Assembly (NCBI GenBank): GCA_019114135.1
Contig: DXGC01000070.1
Span: 1 to 64,000 of the forward strand
DNA from: Candidatus Corynebacterium avicola
Lineage (GTDB): Bacteria > Actinomycetota > Actinomycetes > Mycobacteriales > Mycobacteriaceae
DNA length: 64,000 bases
Direction: 5' to 3'
Positions 30,689 to 40,016 of the stretch are shown here, one piece after another. Numbering within the stretch: position 1 is the stretch's first letter; each line of letters begins with the position of its first letter. A model generated the notes under the pieces. That model worked only from the letters and a program-made list of their open reading frames with translations. It did no database searches and was not told the origin of the DNA. Position numbers and translations under genes: made by a program.

Positions 30689-33536
30689 CTCCTACCGCTA
30701 CACCCCCGAACTCGCCGGCACACTCGAGAATCGCTGGCAGCAGTACTGGCGTGACAACGGCACCTTCAACGCGCCCAACCCCGTCGGCGATCTCGCCGCG
30801 GACGGCCAGGACCTGCCTGCCGACAAGCTGTTCGTGCAGGACATGTTCCCCTACCCCTCCGGCGCGGGCCTGCACGTCGGCCACCCGTTGGGCTACATCG
30901 CCACCGACGTCTTCGCCCGGTTCAACCGCATGCAGGGCCGCAACGTCCTGCACACCCTCGGCTACGACGCCTTCGGCCTGCCCGCCGAGCAGTACGCCGT
31001 ACAGACCGGCACCCACCCGCGCACCACCACCCAGGCCAACATCGACAACATGGAGCGCCAGCTGGGCCGCCTGGGCCTGGGCCACGACCGCCGGCGCGTC
31101 ATCGCCACCACCGACACCGACTTCTACCGCTGGACCCAGTGGATCTTCCTGCAGATCTACAACTCCTGGTTCGACGTCGAGCAGCAGAAGGCCCGCCAGA
31201 TCTCCGAGCTGGAGGCCAAGTTCGCCGCCGAGGGCGTCGACGGCACCAGGTGGGACGACCTGACCCCCAAGCAGCAGCAGGAGGCGCTGGACGCCCACCG
31301 CCTGGTCTACCGTTCCAACTCCACGGTCAACTGGTGCCCCGGCCTTGGCACCGTCCTGGCGAACGAGGAGGTCACCGCCGAAGGACGCTCCGACCGCGGC
31401 AACTACCCCGTCTTCCGCAAGCGCCTGTCGCAGTGGATGATGCGCATCACCGCGTACTCCGACCGCCTCATCGACGACCTGGAGGACCTGGACTGGCCGG
31501 ACAAGGTCAAGTCCATGCAGCGCAACTGGATCGGACGCTCCCGCGGCGCCGAGGTCGACTTCGTCACCGAGGTCGCCGGCCCGAAGACCGAGGCACGGAT
31601 CCGCGTGTTCACCACCCGCCCGGACACCCTGTTCGGTGCGTCCTACATGGTGCTCGCACCCGAGCACGAGTTGGTGGACGCCCTGGTCGCCTCCGCAGGC
31701 GGCGACTACGCGGAAGGCACCGATCCGCGCTGGACCTACGGCGAGGCCTCCCCGGAGGCCGCCGTGGCGTCCTACCGCACGGCGATCGCCGCGAAGTCGG
31801 ACCTGGAGCGTCAGGAGAACAAGGAGAAGACCGGTGTCTTCACCGGCGCCTACGCCACCAACCCGGTCAACGGCGACCGTGTCCCGGTGTTCATCGCCGA
31901 CTACGTGCTGACCGGCTACGGCACCGGTGCCATCATGGCCGTGCCTGCCCACGACGAGCGCGACCACGAGTTCGCCACCGTCTTCGGCCTGCCGATCAAG
32001 GAGGTCGTCTCCGGCGGGGACGACGTGCAGGACGCCGCCTACGCGGGTGACGGAGTTCTGGTGAACTCCGCCAACGATCGTGGCCTGGACCTCAACGGCA
32101 AGAACAAGGCTGACGCCATCGAGGCCACCATCGCCTGGCTCGCCGAGCAGGGCGCCGGCGAGGAGAAGATCCAGTACAAGCTGCGCGACTGGCTGTTCGC
32201 CCGCCAGCGCTACTGGGGTGAGCCCTTCCCCATCGTCTACGACGCCGACGGTGTCGCCCACGCCCTGCCCGAGTCGATGCTGCCCGTCGAGCTGCCCGAG
32301 GTCGAGGACTACAAGCCGGTCAGCTTCGACCCGGACGACTCCGACACCGAGCCGCAGCCGCCGCTGGCCAAGGCCAAGGATTGGGTCGAGGTGACCCTGG
32401 ACCTGGGAGACGGCGAGCAGACCTACTTCCGCGACACCAACGTCATGCCGCAGTGGGCCGGTTCGTCCTGGTACCAGCTGCGCTACATCGACCCCACCAA
32501 CTCCGATGCGCTGGTCGACATCGAGAACGAGCGCTACTGGACCGGTCCGCGCGAGGGTGTGCCCTCCGGCGGTGTCGACCTGTACGTCGGCGGTGTCGAG
32601 CACGCCGTGCTGCACCTGCTGTACAGCCGTTTCTGGCACAAGGTGCTCTTCGACCTGGGCCACGTCTCGTCCTACGAGCCGTACCACCGTCTCTACAACC
32701 AGGGCTACATCCAGGCCTACGCCTACACCGACTCCCGCGGCATCTACGTGCCCGCCGAGGAGGTCGAGGAGAAGGACGGCAAGTTCTACTACAACGGCGA
32801 GGAGGTGACCCAGGAGTACGGCAAGATGGGCAAGTCCCTGAAGAACTCCGTCTCCCCCGACGAGATCTGCGAGAACTACGGTGCCGACACGCTGCGCGTC
32901 TACGAGATGTCGATGGGCCCGCTGGAGACCTCCCGCCCGTGGGCGACGAAGGATGTCGTCGGTGCGCAGCGCTTCCTGCAGCGCGCCTGGCGCCTGGTCG
33001 TCAACGAGGAGGACGGCTCGCTGGTCGTCTCTGAGGCTGGAGCTGGTTCTGAACTGACCGACGATGACCAGCGTGCCCTGCACCGCACCGTCGCCGGCGT
33101 GCACGACGACTTCGCCAACCTGCGGGACAACACCGCTGTGGCCAAGCTCATCGAGTACGTCAACTACCTGACGAAGACCTACTCTTCCGCGGACTCGATC
33201 CCGCGCGATGCCGTCGAGCCGCTGGTGCTGATGCTGGCGCCGGTCGCCCCGCACATCGCCGAGGAGCTGTGGTCCCGCCTGGGCCACGAGCACTCCCTGG
33301 CGCACGAGGACTTCCCCACCTGGTCAGAGGAGTGGCTGGTGGATGACACCATCGAGCTGCCGGTGCAGGTCATGGGCAAGGTTCGTGGCCGGGTCACCGT
33401 CGCCGCCGACGCTGCCCGCGAGGACATCGAGGCCGCCGCCCTGGAGGAGCCGAACGTGGCCTCCCACATCGAGGGCAAGACGGTCGCGAAGATCATCGTG
33501 GTCCCCGGCAAGATGGTCAACATCGTCGCGAAGTAG
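30654..33536 (+). CDS. leuS: Leucyl-tRNA synthetase
   Basis: [32 protein letters not shown]. Confidence 0.97.
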   Translation: MTNSRNSSGEATSYRYTPELAGTLENRWQQYWRDNGTFNAPNPVGDLAADGQDLPADKLFVQDMFPYPSGAGLHVGHPLGYIATDVFARFNRMQGRNVLHTLGYDAFGLPAEQYAVQTGTHPRTTTQANIDNMERQLGRLGLGHDRRRVIATTDTDFYRWTQWIFLQIYNSWFDVEQQKARQISELEAKFAAEGVDGTRWDDLTPKQQQEALDAHRLVYRSNSTVNWCPGLGTVLANEEVTAEGRSDRGNYPVFRKRLSQWMMRITAYSDRLIDDLEDLDWPDKVKSMQRNWIGRSRGAEVDFVTEVAGPKTEARIRVFTTRPDTLFGASYMVLAPEHELVDALVASAGGDYAEGTDPRWTYGEASPEAAVASYRTAIAAKSDLERQENKEKTGVFTGAYATNPVNGDRVPVFIADYVLTGYGTGAIMAVPAHDERDHEFATVFGLPIKEVVSGGDDVQDAAYAGDGVLVNSANDRGLDLNGKNKADAIEATIAWLAEQGAGEEKIQYKLRDWLFARQRYWGEPFPIVYDADGVAHALPESMLPVELPEVEDYKPVSFDPDDSDTEPQPPLAKAKDWVEVTLDLGDGEQTYFRDTNVMPQWAGSSWYQLRYIDPTNSDALVDIENERYWTGPREGVPSGGVDLYVGGVEHAVLHLLYSRFWHKVLFDLGHVSSYEPYHRLYNQGYIQAYAYTDSRGIYVPAEEVEEKDGKFYYNGEEVTQEYGKMGKSLKNSVSPDEICENYGADTLRVYEMSMGPLETSRPWATKDVVGAQRFLQRAWRLVVNEEDGSLVVSEAGAGSELTDDDQRALHRTVAGVHDDFANLRDNTAVAKLIEYVNYLTKTYSSADSIPRDAVEPLVLMLAPVAPHIAEELWSRLGHEHSLAHEDFPTWSEEWLVDDTIELPVQVMGKVRGRVTVAADAAREDIEAAALEEPNVASHIEGKTVAKIIVVPGKMVNIVAK

Positions 33537-33686
33537 GCGGCTGCGCTGTACTAGGTGCCGCTCGTCTCGTTCGGTACCCCTGCTCGCGTTTAGCTCTCCC
33601 CCTCGCCCCAGTCCACCTGCATTTCCTCAGGTCAGGGGTGAGGGGTTAAGTGCCATTCCCGCCCTTTCGCCTTGTCCCCCGGCTAC

Positions 33687-33780
33687 TGGCATCGCAAATG
33701 TACTGCTGGTCATCGTGAATGGCCGATAATCGGGGGAGATCCGGTCATCTACGATGACCAGACGAGCATTTGCGATGCCA
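33687..33780. repeat. 94-bp palindromic repeat, family B copy 1
   Basis: TGGCATCGCAAATG-tactg-CTGGTCATCGTGAATGGCCGAT ... ATCCGGTCATCTACGATGACCAG-acgag-CATTTGCGATGCCA. Confidence 0.85.
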
Positions 33781-33807
33781 CCCGGCCTCGGTGGCCGTCG
33801 TGATTTC

Positions 33808-34542
33808 TCAGCCCAGTGCCGTGAGATCCAGGGTCTCCGCGGTGTCGTTGAGCTCCACGGGCAGGGAGTTCTCCGTGACCTCGACCCCGTCACCGTTCCA
33901 GTGGAAGGTGGCGCTACCAGGCACGTTCTCGTTCGCTGCCGCAGGAGCATCGCTGTAGAAGGCGTAGTTCACCTGCACGGTCGCCTCGTCGATCCGCTCG
34001 ACCGACTCGATGGACCGGGCGAGGATCGGTGCGGGTTCGGTCACCATCTCCCCCTCGGCGAACAGCACCACGGTCGCCCGCGTGGCACCGGCCGTGCCTG
34101 CCGGCGCCATGCCCTCCTGGCCGTTGGCACCTGTCAGGGTGACCCAGTCCAGGGCCACGCAGGGATCCGGCTGCTCGTCGCCAGGGGTGTAGAAGTACCG
34201 ACCGTCGGTGTTGTCGTGGCTGGCGAACACCACGGGGATCGGGGTGTCGCCGGTCAGCGGGTTGTTTACCTCGGGCTCCCCGCAGGAGTCGTCGGTGCTG
34301 GTCGCGTCTGCGTCCCGGGCAGGATCGGATGCGTCCGACTCCCCTGCTGCTTCCGTGTCCTCGGCGCCCTCTCCCCCGGCTTTGGCGTCCGACGACGACT
34401 CCGTCTCCACGACGGTGCCGGTCACCTCGGTGTCGCCGTCGGAGTCCGACTCCCCCGAGCAGCCGACCAGCAGAGCGCCGACGCAGCCGAGCGCTGCCGC
34501 TGATGTGAGGAGGGGGCATCGACGGAAGGAGCGTGTCTTCAT
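33808..34542 (-). CDS. Secreted lipoprotein, hypothetical
   Basis: MKTRSFRRCPLLTSAAALGCVGALLVGCSGESDSDG lipobox; ATG at 34542. Confidence 0.7.
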   Translation of the reverse strand: MKTRSFRRCPLLTSAAALGCVGALLVGCSGESDSDGDTEVTGTVVETESSSDAKAGGEGAEDTEAAGESDASDPARDADATSTDDSCGEPEVNNPLTGDTPIPVVFASHDNTDGRYFYTPGDEQPDPCVALDWVTLTGANGQEGMAPAGTAGATRATVVLFAEGEMVTEPAPILARSIESVERIDEATVQVNYAFYSDAPAAANENVPGSATFHWNGDGVEVTENSLPVELNDTAETLDLTALG

Positions 34543-34720
34543 GGCACGAGGGTACTTCCTACGCCCTGGGGTCTCGGTGGCTAGTTGTCCAGTACCAGGT
34601 CGGGGACGATATGTGGATAAGTTATCCACTCGAAACTGGTCCCTTTCGGACGGGGCTGGCGTAGCGGTCCATCGACGTGGTTCACTAGCCGCATCATCGG
34701 GGGTACAGGGACGGGGAGAA

Positions 34721-35827
34721 GTGAGTGTGACGACCAGCGAAAACAGGGCTGTCAGCGATGGAGTTCTCCAATCTGCGGAACCGCCGACCCGTCCGACGGA
34801 CTGGTACCTGGCCGGGGTCGCGTCACGACGACGAAAACGGATCGCCCGGCACTTCCCTTCCCGGCGCCCGGCCTCACGTGCTGAGCTCGACGCCACCGGT
34901 CTGACCCGTGCTGCACGTGAGAGGGCCTACGTCTCTTCCGAGCACGGCATGTTCGTCCCGTTGGAACTGCTTCGTGACCAGGTGACGCCTTCGGGACGTC
35001 CACAGCGGAGGTTCGACGCAGTCACCCTCGTCCGCTCTCACGGTTTACGTCGCCCTGCGCACCTCCCCACTGGTTTCGGCGCCGGGGCCATGTTCGGCAT
35101 GCGCTACTTCTGCGACGATGAGCCGCTGGAGTTCTTGGTCCCGCGTGGAACCAGATCACCCGGGATCGGTCACCTGAGGTACCGCTCCACCCGTGGGTTA
35201 GACGAATACCGCGCAAGCGCGGTGCATCCGGATCCGCAGGTCCCGGGGCTTGCCGTGGCGGCCCCGGGGACAGCGTTCGGACATATGTTGCGGGCATTGC
35301 AGGACGATTCCCCTGATCGCGAAATGCGTTGGCGGGTCCCCGATCTGACTGCGGTGCACCCTACGCTCGATCAGGGATTCATTCGGTCGGTGCAGGTCTC
35401 TGATGCCTTTCACCAGGCACTTGGAGCGGCCGTGACCGGGGATCCGGGGCAACTGACGGGAGTCACGCTCGATCGAGCGGCCGCGGTGTTGGGAGCAACT
35501 GATGTCGGAGCCGAGTCTCCCCCTGAGACGCTGATGCGCCTGGTGTTGGCGGACCTGTCGCCCGGCATGCGCACTCAGATTCCGGTGTGGGAGGACGACG
35601 GCTCGCTGCTCACCGTCGTCGACATGGGATGGGAGGAACAGCGCCTGTTTCTCTTCTACGACGGGGCCCATCACCTGCAGCGCACCCAGCGTGACCATGA
35701 CTCGCGGGTGCTAACCGTGCTGCAGCGGGACCGTGGACGGGTACACCGGGTGACAGCGGGACAGTTGGCGACCGTTGATGCAGTCATGGAGCTGAGGGAG
35801 GCCGTGCGGCAAGGACTGGCATCGTAG
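34721..35827 (+). CDS. DUF559/Vsr-like endonuclease-fold protein
   Basis: GTG 34721 with upstream GGGGAGA. C-terminus SPPETLMRLVLADLSPGMRTQIPVWEDDGSLLTVVDMGWEEQRLFLFYDGAHHLQRTQRDHDSRVLTVLQRDRGRVHRVTA matches the DUF559 pattern. Confidence 0.7.
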   Translation: MSVTTSENRAVSDGVLQSAEPPTRPTDWYLAGVASRRRKRIARHFPSRRPASRAELDATGLTRAARERAYVSSEHGMFVPLELLRDQVTPSGRPQRRFDAVTLVRSHGLRRPAHLPTGFGAGAMFGMRYFCDDEPLEFLVPRGTRSPGIGHLRYRSTRGLDEYRASAVHPDPQVPGLAVAAPGTAFGHMLRALQDDSPDREMRWRVPDLTAVHPTLDQGFIRSVQVSDAFHQALGAAVTGDPGQLTGVTLDRAAAVLGATDVGAESPPETLMRLVLADLSPGMRTQIPVWEDDGSLLTVVDMGWEEQRLFLFYDGAHHLQRTQRDHDSRVLTVLQRDRGRVHRVTAGQLATVDAVMELREAVRQGLAS

Positions 35828-35910
35828 ATGGTCGGCTGGTCATCCCAAATGACCGGAAAACACCCCGGATCCGGCCATTCACGATGACCAGGAGTGCATT
35901 TGCAATGACA
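35817..35910. repeat. 94-bp palindromic repeat, family B copy 2, overlapping the 3' end of the preceding CDS
   Basis: TGGCATCGTAGATGGTCGGCTGGTCATCCCAAATGACCGGA ... TCCGGCCATTCACGATGACCAGGAGTGCATTTGCAATGACA. Confidence 0.8.
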
Positions 35911-36020
35911 CTCGTGGCCGCTCAGGCGGGCGGGATGCTCGGGCAGTCTCCATGGCCGTCCGCAGGTCTTCCTTTTGCGTCATCCCGGTGGGGCGTTCAC
36001 AACCTCCCCGGGAAGTACAG

Positions 36021-36356
36021 CTAGTCCAGCATCAGGCCGGGCAGCAGCGTGAAGCTGGTCAGCAGGAACACCGGGATCATCCACCACAGCAGTCCGATGA
36101 ACGGCTGCCACCGCTGGTACCGGCGCCACTTGTACAGCACCATGCCGATGGCGGTGCCCAGCCCGCCCAGTGCGACCACGATCGGGAGGATGTTGGTGAT
36201 CGCGTTGTCCCCCAGCGCGAAGTGCAGCACCACCCAGGTCGCGATGATCAGAATCGGGAACACGACACCGAGCTTGATCGCGAGCCGGTTGGAGTCACGG
36301 CGGTCGATGTCCTCGAGGTTCTCGAGCGGATCTGCAGGTTCAGGTGCGTTCGTCAT
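36021..36356 (-). CDS. Small membrane protein, hypothetical
   Basis: 111 aa with about three TM segments (LGVVFPILIIATWVVLHFAL, ITNILPIVVALGGLGTAIGMVLY, FIGLLWWMIPVFLLTSFTLL); ATG at 36356. Confidence 0.7.
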   Translation of the reverse strand: MTNAPEPADPLENLEDIDRRDSNRLAIKLGVVFPILIIATWVVLHFALGDNAITNILPIVVALGGLGTAIGMVLYKWRRYQRWQPFIGLLWWMIPVFLLTSFTLLPGLMLD

Positions 36357-36586
36357 GGTGCCTCTCAAGTCTAGTGCCGGTGCAGCCACGTTCCTATCCC
36401 GCGACCTTCCCGCACCCCATTGCCGGCCACCCCTCCCCTGGTGCCTCTTCAAACATGTAGCCGCACTGATGCAGCCGCGCAGACGTCGTCGCCAGTCCCA
36501 GGACATGGAAGAAAACACAAGAAAGACGTGGAGGCCGTGAGGGGCACTCCACGTCAGAGACGGATGATGTTGCTCTGCTGCTGCAC

Positions 36587-37648
36587 CTACACCGGGCTGA
36601 CCAGCACCGGTGCCGGCGAATGCGCCAGCAGTTGGTTGGTCGACGGTCCGATGAACACCCGGTTGAAGGAACCGAGCACCGAGGAACCGACGACCAGCAG
36701 TTCACCCTTCTTCCAGTGCACGTCGTCCATCGCGCCGGACCAGCCCTGGCCGGAGCCGACCTCCGTGGTCACCTCCAGCTCGGGACGCCGCTCCAGTGCG
36801 CGTTCCCTGCCCCGGTCCAGGATCTCGAGCGCCTGGTCCCGCCACCGGGCGTCCGCTTCCTCGGCGTCAGGGTACGGCGTCAGCGTGGGGTACATCGAGG
36901 CACCGGTCGGGCTGAAGGCCACCAGACGCAGCGGCACGCCCCACTTGTAGGCCATGTCCGTGGCCTTGCGCAGCGCCTGGTGGGACTGTTCATTGTCCAC
37001 GTAGGCACAGCTCACGCGGGTCACCCCGTGCTTGGACAAGGTGGCCTGGCGAGGCACGGTCACGACCGGCAAGGGTGAACAGTGCAGCAGCGCGTCCGCG
37101 GTCGACCCTGCACGGAACCGACCGACAGGACTGCCGTGTCCGCCGTATCGCGGACCGATCGCGATGATGTCGGCCTGGAACTCCTCCGCGGCCCTGATCA
37201 GCGCGGTGGTCTCCGAGTGGCTGTGCAGCAGCGTTTCGCTGGTGTCGATCATCTCGGCGGGCACCCCGGCGGCGGTGAGGGCGTCGCGGGCTGCGGCATG
37301 GCATGCCGAGGACTCGGCGGCCGCCCACTCCTGGAAGCGGGCCGCGCCGTCGGTGACGGTGGCCTTGCGGTCGACGTCCTCAGGCCAGACACGGGGGATC
37401 ACCGTGACCGGTTTGACCAGGATGTTCCCGGTCCGGGACAGCCAGGAGGCGAAGGCCGCCGTGTCCGCACCACTGTTCGGACGCGGGGCAGCGCCGGAGC
37501 CCTTCTTCTTGGTGTCCGGGGCGTCCGACTCACCGTCGGGACGCCACGCCAGCAGCACCCGCAACGGGCGGGTCTGGCGGGACGATTTGGAGTCAGACCC
37601 GGGGGACGTCGACACACGGCGACTTTTTTTCGCCGGTGAAGGCATCAC
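36587..37648 (-). CDS. Universal stress protein (UspA) family, tandem domain
   Basis: ETTALIRAAEEFQADIIAIGPRYGGHGSPVGRFRAGSTADALLHCSPLPVVTVPR; ELLVVGSSVLGSFNRVFIGPSTNQLLAHSPAPVLVSPV. Confidence 0.85.
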   Translation of the reverse strand: MMPSPAKKSRRVSTSPGSDSKSSRQTRPLRVLLAWRPDGESDAPDTKKKGSGAAPRPNSGADTAAFASWLSRTGNILVKPVTVIPRVWPEDVDRKATVTDGAARFQEWAAAESSACHAAARDALTAAGVPAEMIDTSETLLHSHSETTALIRAAEEFQADIIAIGPRYGGHGSPVGRFRAGSTADALLHCSPLPVVTVPRQATLSKHGVTRVSCAYVDNEQSHQALRKATDMAYKWGVPLRLVAFSPTGASMYPTLTPYPDAEEADARWRDQALEILDRGRERALERRPELEVTTEVGSGQGWSGAMDDVHWKKGELLVVGSSVLGSFNRVFIGPSTNQLLAHSPAPVLVSPV

Positions 37649-37650
37649 GC

Positions 37651-38103
37651 CTACTTCTCACCCATGCGGGCGTTGTCGAAGACGGCCATGCCGGCCTCCA
37701 GCGTCGGCAGGAACTCCTCGAGCTTCTCGAGCTGGTCGGAGTCGAGCGCGGAGAGGATCCCCGCCATCTGCTCGTCGCGCTCGTCACCGATGCGCTTGAG
37801 TTCGGTCTCGCCCAGCTCGGTGAGCCGGACGCGGACGCCACGGCGGTCGCTGACATCGCGCACACGGGAGACCAGGTCAAGGGACTCGAGGTGGTTGATG
37901 GCGTTGGACGCGGTGGGCATCCTGATCGACTCGAGCTCGGCGATCTGGCTGATGCGCAGCGGGCCGTGAGTACTCAGGTTCATCATGATGGAGAGCTGTG
38001 CGGTGCTGATCGTCGACTGCGTCGTCTGACGGAAGTACAGCAGGTACATCCGGGTGACAACGGGTCGCAGACGCTTCGCGACATCTGAAGGAGTTGCGGT
38101 CAT
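37651..38103 (-). CDS. MarR-family transcriptional regulator
   Basis: wHTH: HGPLRISQIAELESIRMPTASNAINHLESLDLVSRVRDVSDRRGVRVRLTELGE. Confidence 0.92.
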   Translation of the reverse strand: MTATPSDVAKRLRPVVTRMYLLYFRQTTQSTISTAQLSIMMNLSTHGPLRISQIAELESIRMPTASNAINHLESLDLVSRVRDVSDRRGVRVRLTELGETELKRIGDERDEQMAGILSALDSDQLEKLEEFLPTLEAGMAVFDNARMGEK

Positions 38104-38211
38104 GTCCACCAACCTACCGTCATTTGAGCCAGAAAGATATGTTGTCACCAGTGTATTGTGACAGAAACAACATTACAACCCCTTGACCAGCAAGTTTGTG
38201 AACGGCATTTA

Positions 38212-39330
38212 CTAGCCAGTGATGAACTTCTCAAGATCGGCGCGTCCCTTGTCGTCGGGGTTCTGGATGCGCGGGGACTTCATCAGGTACGTCGAGGCCG
38301 GGTCGACCGGACCGCCCAGGCCACGGTCCTTGGCGATCTTCGCGGCACGGACCGCGTCGATGATGATGCCGGCGGAGTTCGGCGAGTCCCACACCTCCAG
38401 TTTGTACTCCAGGCTGATCGGCACGTCACCGAAGGCGCGTCCCTCCAGCCGGATGAAGGCCCATTTGCGGTCGTCGAGCCACTGGACGTAGTCGGACGGT
38501 CCGATGTGGACGTTGCGGTCGTCGATCTTGCCGGACAGCGAACCGGTGAGGTTGGACGTCACGGCCTGGGTCTTGGAGACCTTCTTGGACTCCAGGCGGT
38601 CACGCTCGAGCATGTTCTTGAAGTCCATGTTGCCGCCGACGTTGAGCTGGTAGGTCCGGTCGACGGTCACGCCGCGCTCCTCGAAGAGCCTGGCCAGCAC
38701 GCGGTGGGTGATGGTGGCACCGACCTGGCTCTTGATGTCGTCGCCGACGATCGGCACGCCGGCGTCCTCGAACTTCTTCGCCCACTCGGGGTCGGAGGCG
38801 ATGAAGACGGGCAGGGCGTTGACGAAGGCCACACCGGCGTCGATGGCGCACTGGGCGTAGAACTTGTCGGCCTCTTCGGAGCCCACGGGCAGGTAGGACA
38901 CGAGCACGTCGGCGCCGGTCTCCTTGAGCAGGGCGACGATGTCCTCGGCGGAGGCGTCCGGCTCGGAGGACTCCTCGATGGTCTCCTTGTAGTACTTGCC
39001 GAGACCGTCTGCGGTGTGGCCACGGGTGACCTTCACGCCGAGCTCGGGCAGGTCGCAGATCTTGATGGTGCAGTTCTGGCCGGACTCGGTGGCCTCGGCG
39101 GCGTCCTTGCCGACCTTGTCGGCGTCGACGTCGATGGCGGCGACGAGCTCGATGTCGCGCACGTGGTAGTCACCGAAGCGGACGTGCATCAGGCCGGGGA
39201 CGGTGTCGTCGTCCGGCGTGTCCTTGTAGTACTCGAGTCCCTGCAGCAGGGAGGTCGCACAGTTGCCGAGGCCGACGATGGCCAGCTTGATGCTCTTGTC
39301 TGTGTTGCCTGTGTTCTCCGTGGAAGTCAT
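38212..39330 (-). CDS. ino1: Myo-inositol-1-phosphate synthase
   Basis: [64 protein letters not shown] at 39330. Confidence 0.95.
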   Translation of the reverse strand: MTSTENTGNTDKSIKLAIVGLGNCATSLLQGLEYYKDTPDDDTVPGLMHVRFGDYHVRDIELVAAIDVDADKVGKDAAEATESGQNCTIKICDLPELGVKVTRGHTADGLGKYYKETIEESSEPDASAEDIVALLKETGADVLVSYLPVGSEEADKFYAQCAIDAGVAFVNALPVFIASDPEWAKKFEDAGVPIVGDDIKSQVGATITHRVLARLFEERGVTVDRTYQLNVGGNMDFKNMLERDRLESKKVSKTQAVTSNLTGSLSGKIDDRNVHIGPSDYVQWLDDRKWAFIRLEGRAFGDVPISLEYKLEVWDSPNSAGIIIDAVRAAKIAKDRGLGGPVDPASTYLMKSPRIQNPDDKGRADLEKFITG

Positions 39331-39581
39331 GCCGTCGGACGTTAGCCCCGTCCATTCCGCGACACACCAGGTGAACGGGGTGTTTGGTGGACTTGACCGT
39401 TCAACTCCGGAACTTGACCGATTCACCATGTGCCCGTCTGTGGTGGTGTCGGTCACAGTGACCGGAAGGGCCCGTACATCGGCGACGCGGCGCAATCTGT
39501 GGTCCCTGTGACTGGTGTTATTGCTGTGACGTGTGTGGCCAACGAGACTATGAGCCGAGTCGGCGTTACACTGTGGGGACC

Positions 39582-40016
39582 ATGCGAGAGCCGACCAGGA
39601 TTTCCCACGACCTCGACCGACGTCGGACGCTGCGAGCGTTCCGCGCCGGCGAGTTGTCGCGGTCCGAGGTCTGTGACGCCGGCCGGTCCCTGCGGTCATC
39701 CGCGGAGGTGCTCGGTGTACGCAGTGAATCTCCCTGTCCGCTGTGTGACAGCTGTGAGGTGCGTGAAGTGGCATGGGTATATGGGTCCGCGATAGCGGAA
39801 AAGTCAGGGACGGCGCGTAGTCTTTCAGAGATCAGGGCCATCGTCGCTACCCTGTTCCCTGATGGTGACGTCCAGTCTGCTAAGGAACTGACCGTCCACA
39901 CCGTCGAGGTGTGTCTGCGGTGCGGATGGAACCACCTGCTCCGGGAGGACACCTACCGGGCAGGAGCGGAAAGCACTGAACAAGAAAGTCCAGCCACAGA
40001 GAGACCAGCAAGGTGA
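39582..40016 (+). CDS. DUF5318-family protein
   Basis: [29 protein letters not shown]...[29 protein letters not shown]; adjacent to ponA. Confidence 0.8.
   Translation: MREPTRISHDLDRRRTLRAFRAGELSRSEVCDAGRSLRSSAEVLGVRSESPCPLCDSCEVREVAWVYGSAIAEKSGTARSLSEIRAIVATLFPDGDVQSAKELTVHTVEVCLRCGWNHLLREDTYRAGAESTEQESPATERPAR

Noticed and set aside
30675-33305. 876-aa - strand ORF
   Set aside because: Antisense to leuS, which has unmistakable motifs; low-complexity Val/Gly/Asp-rich mirror frame.
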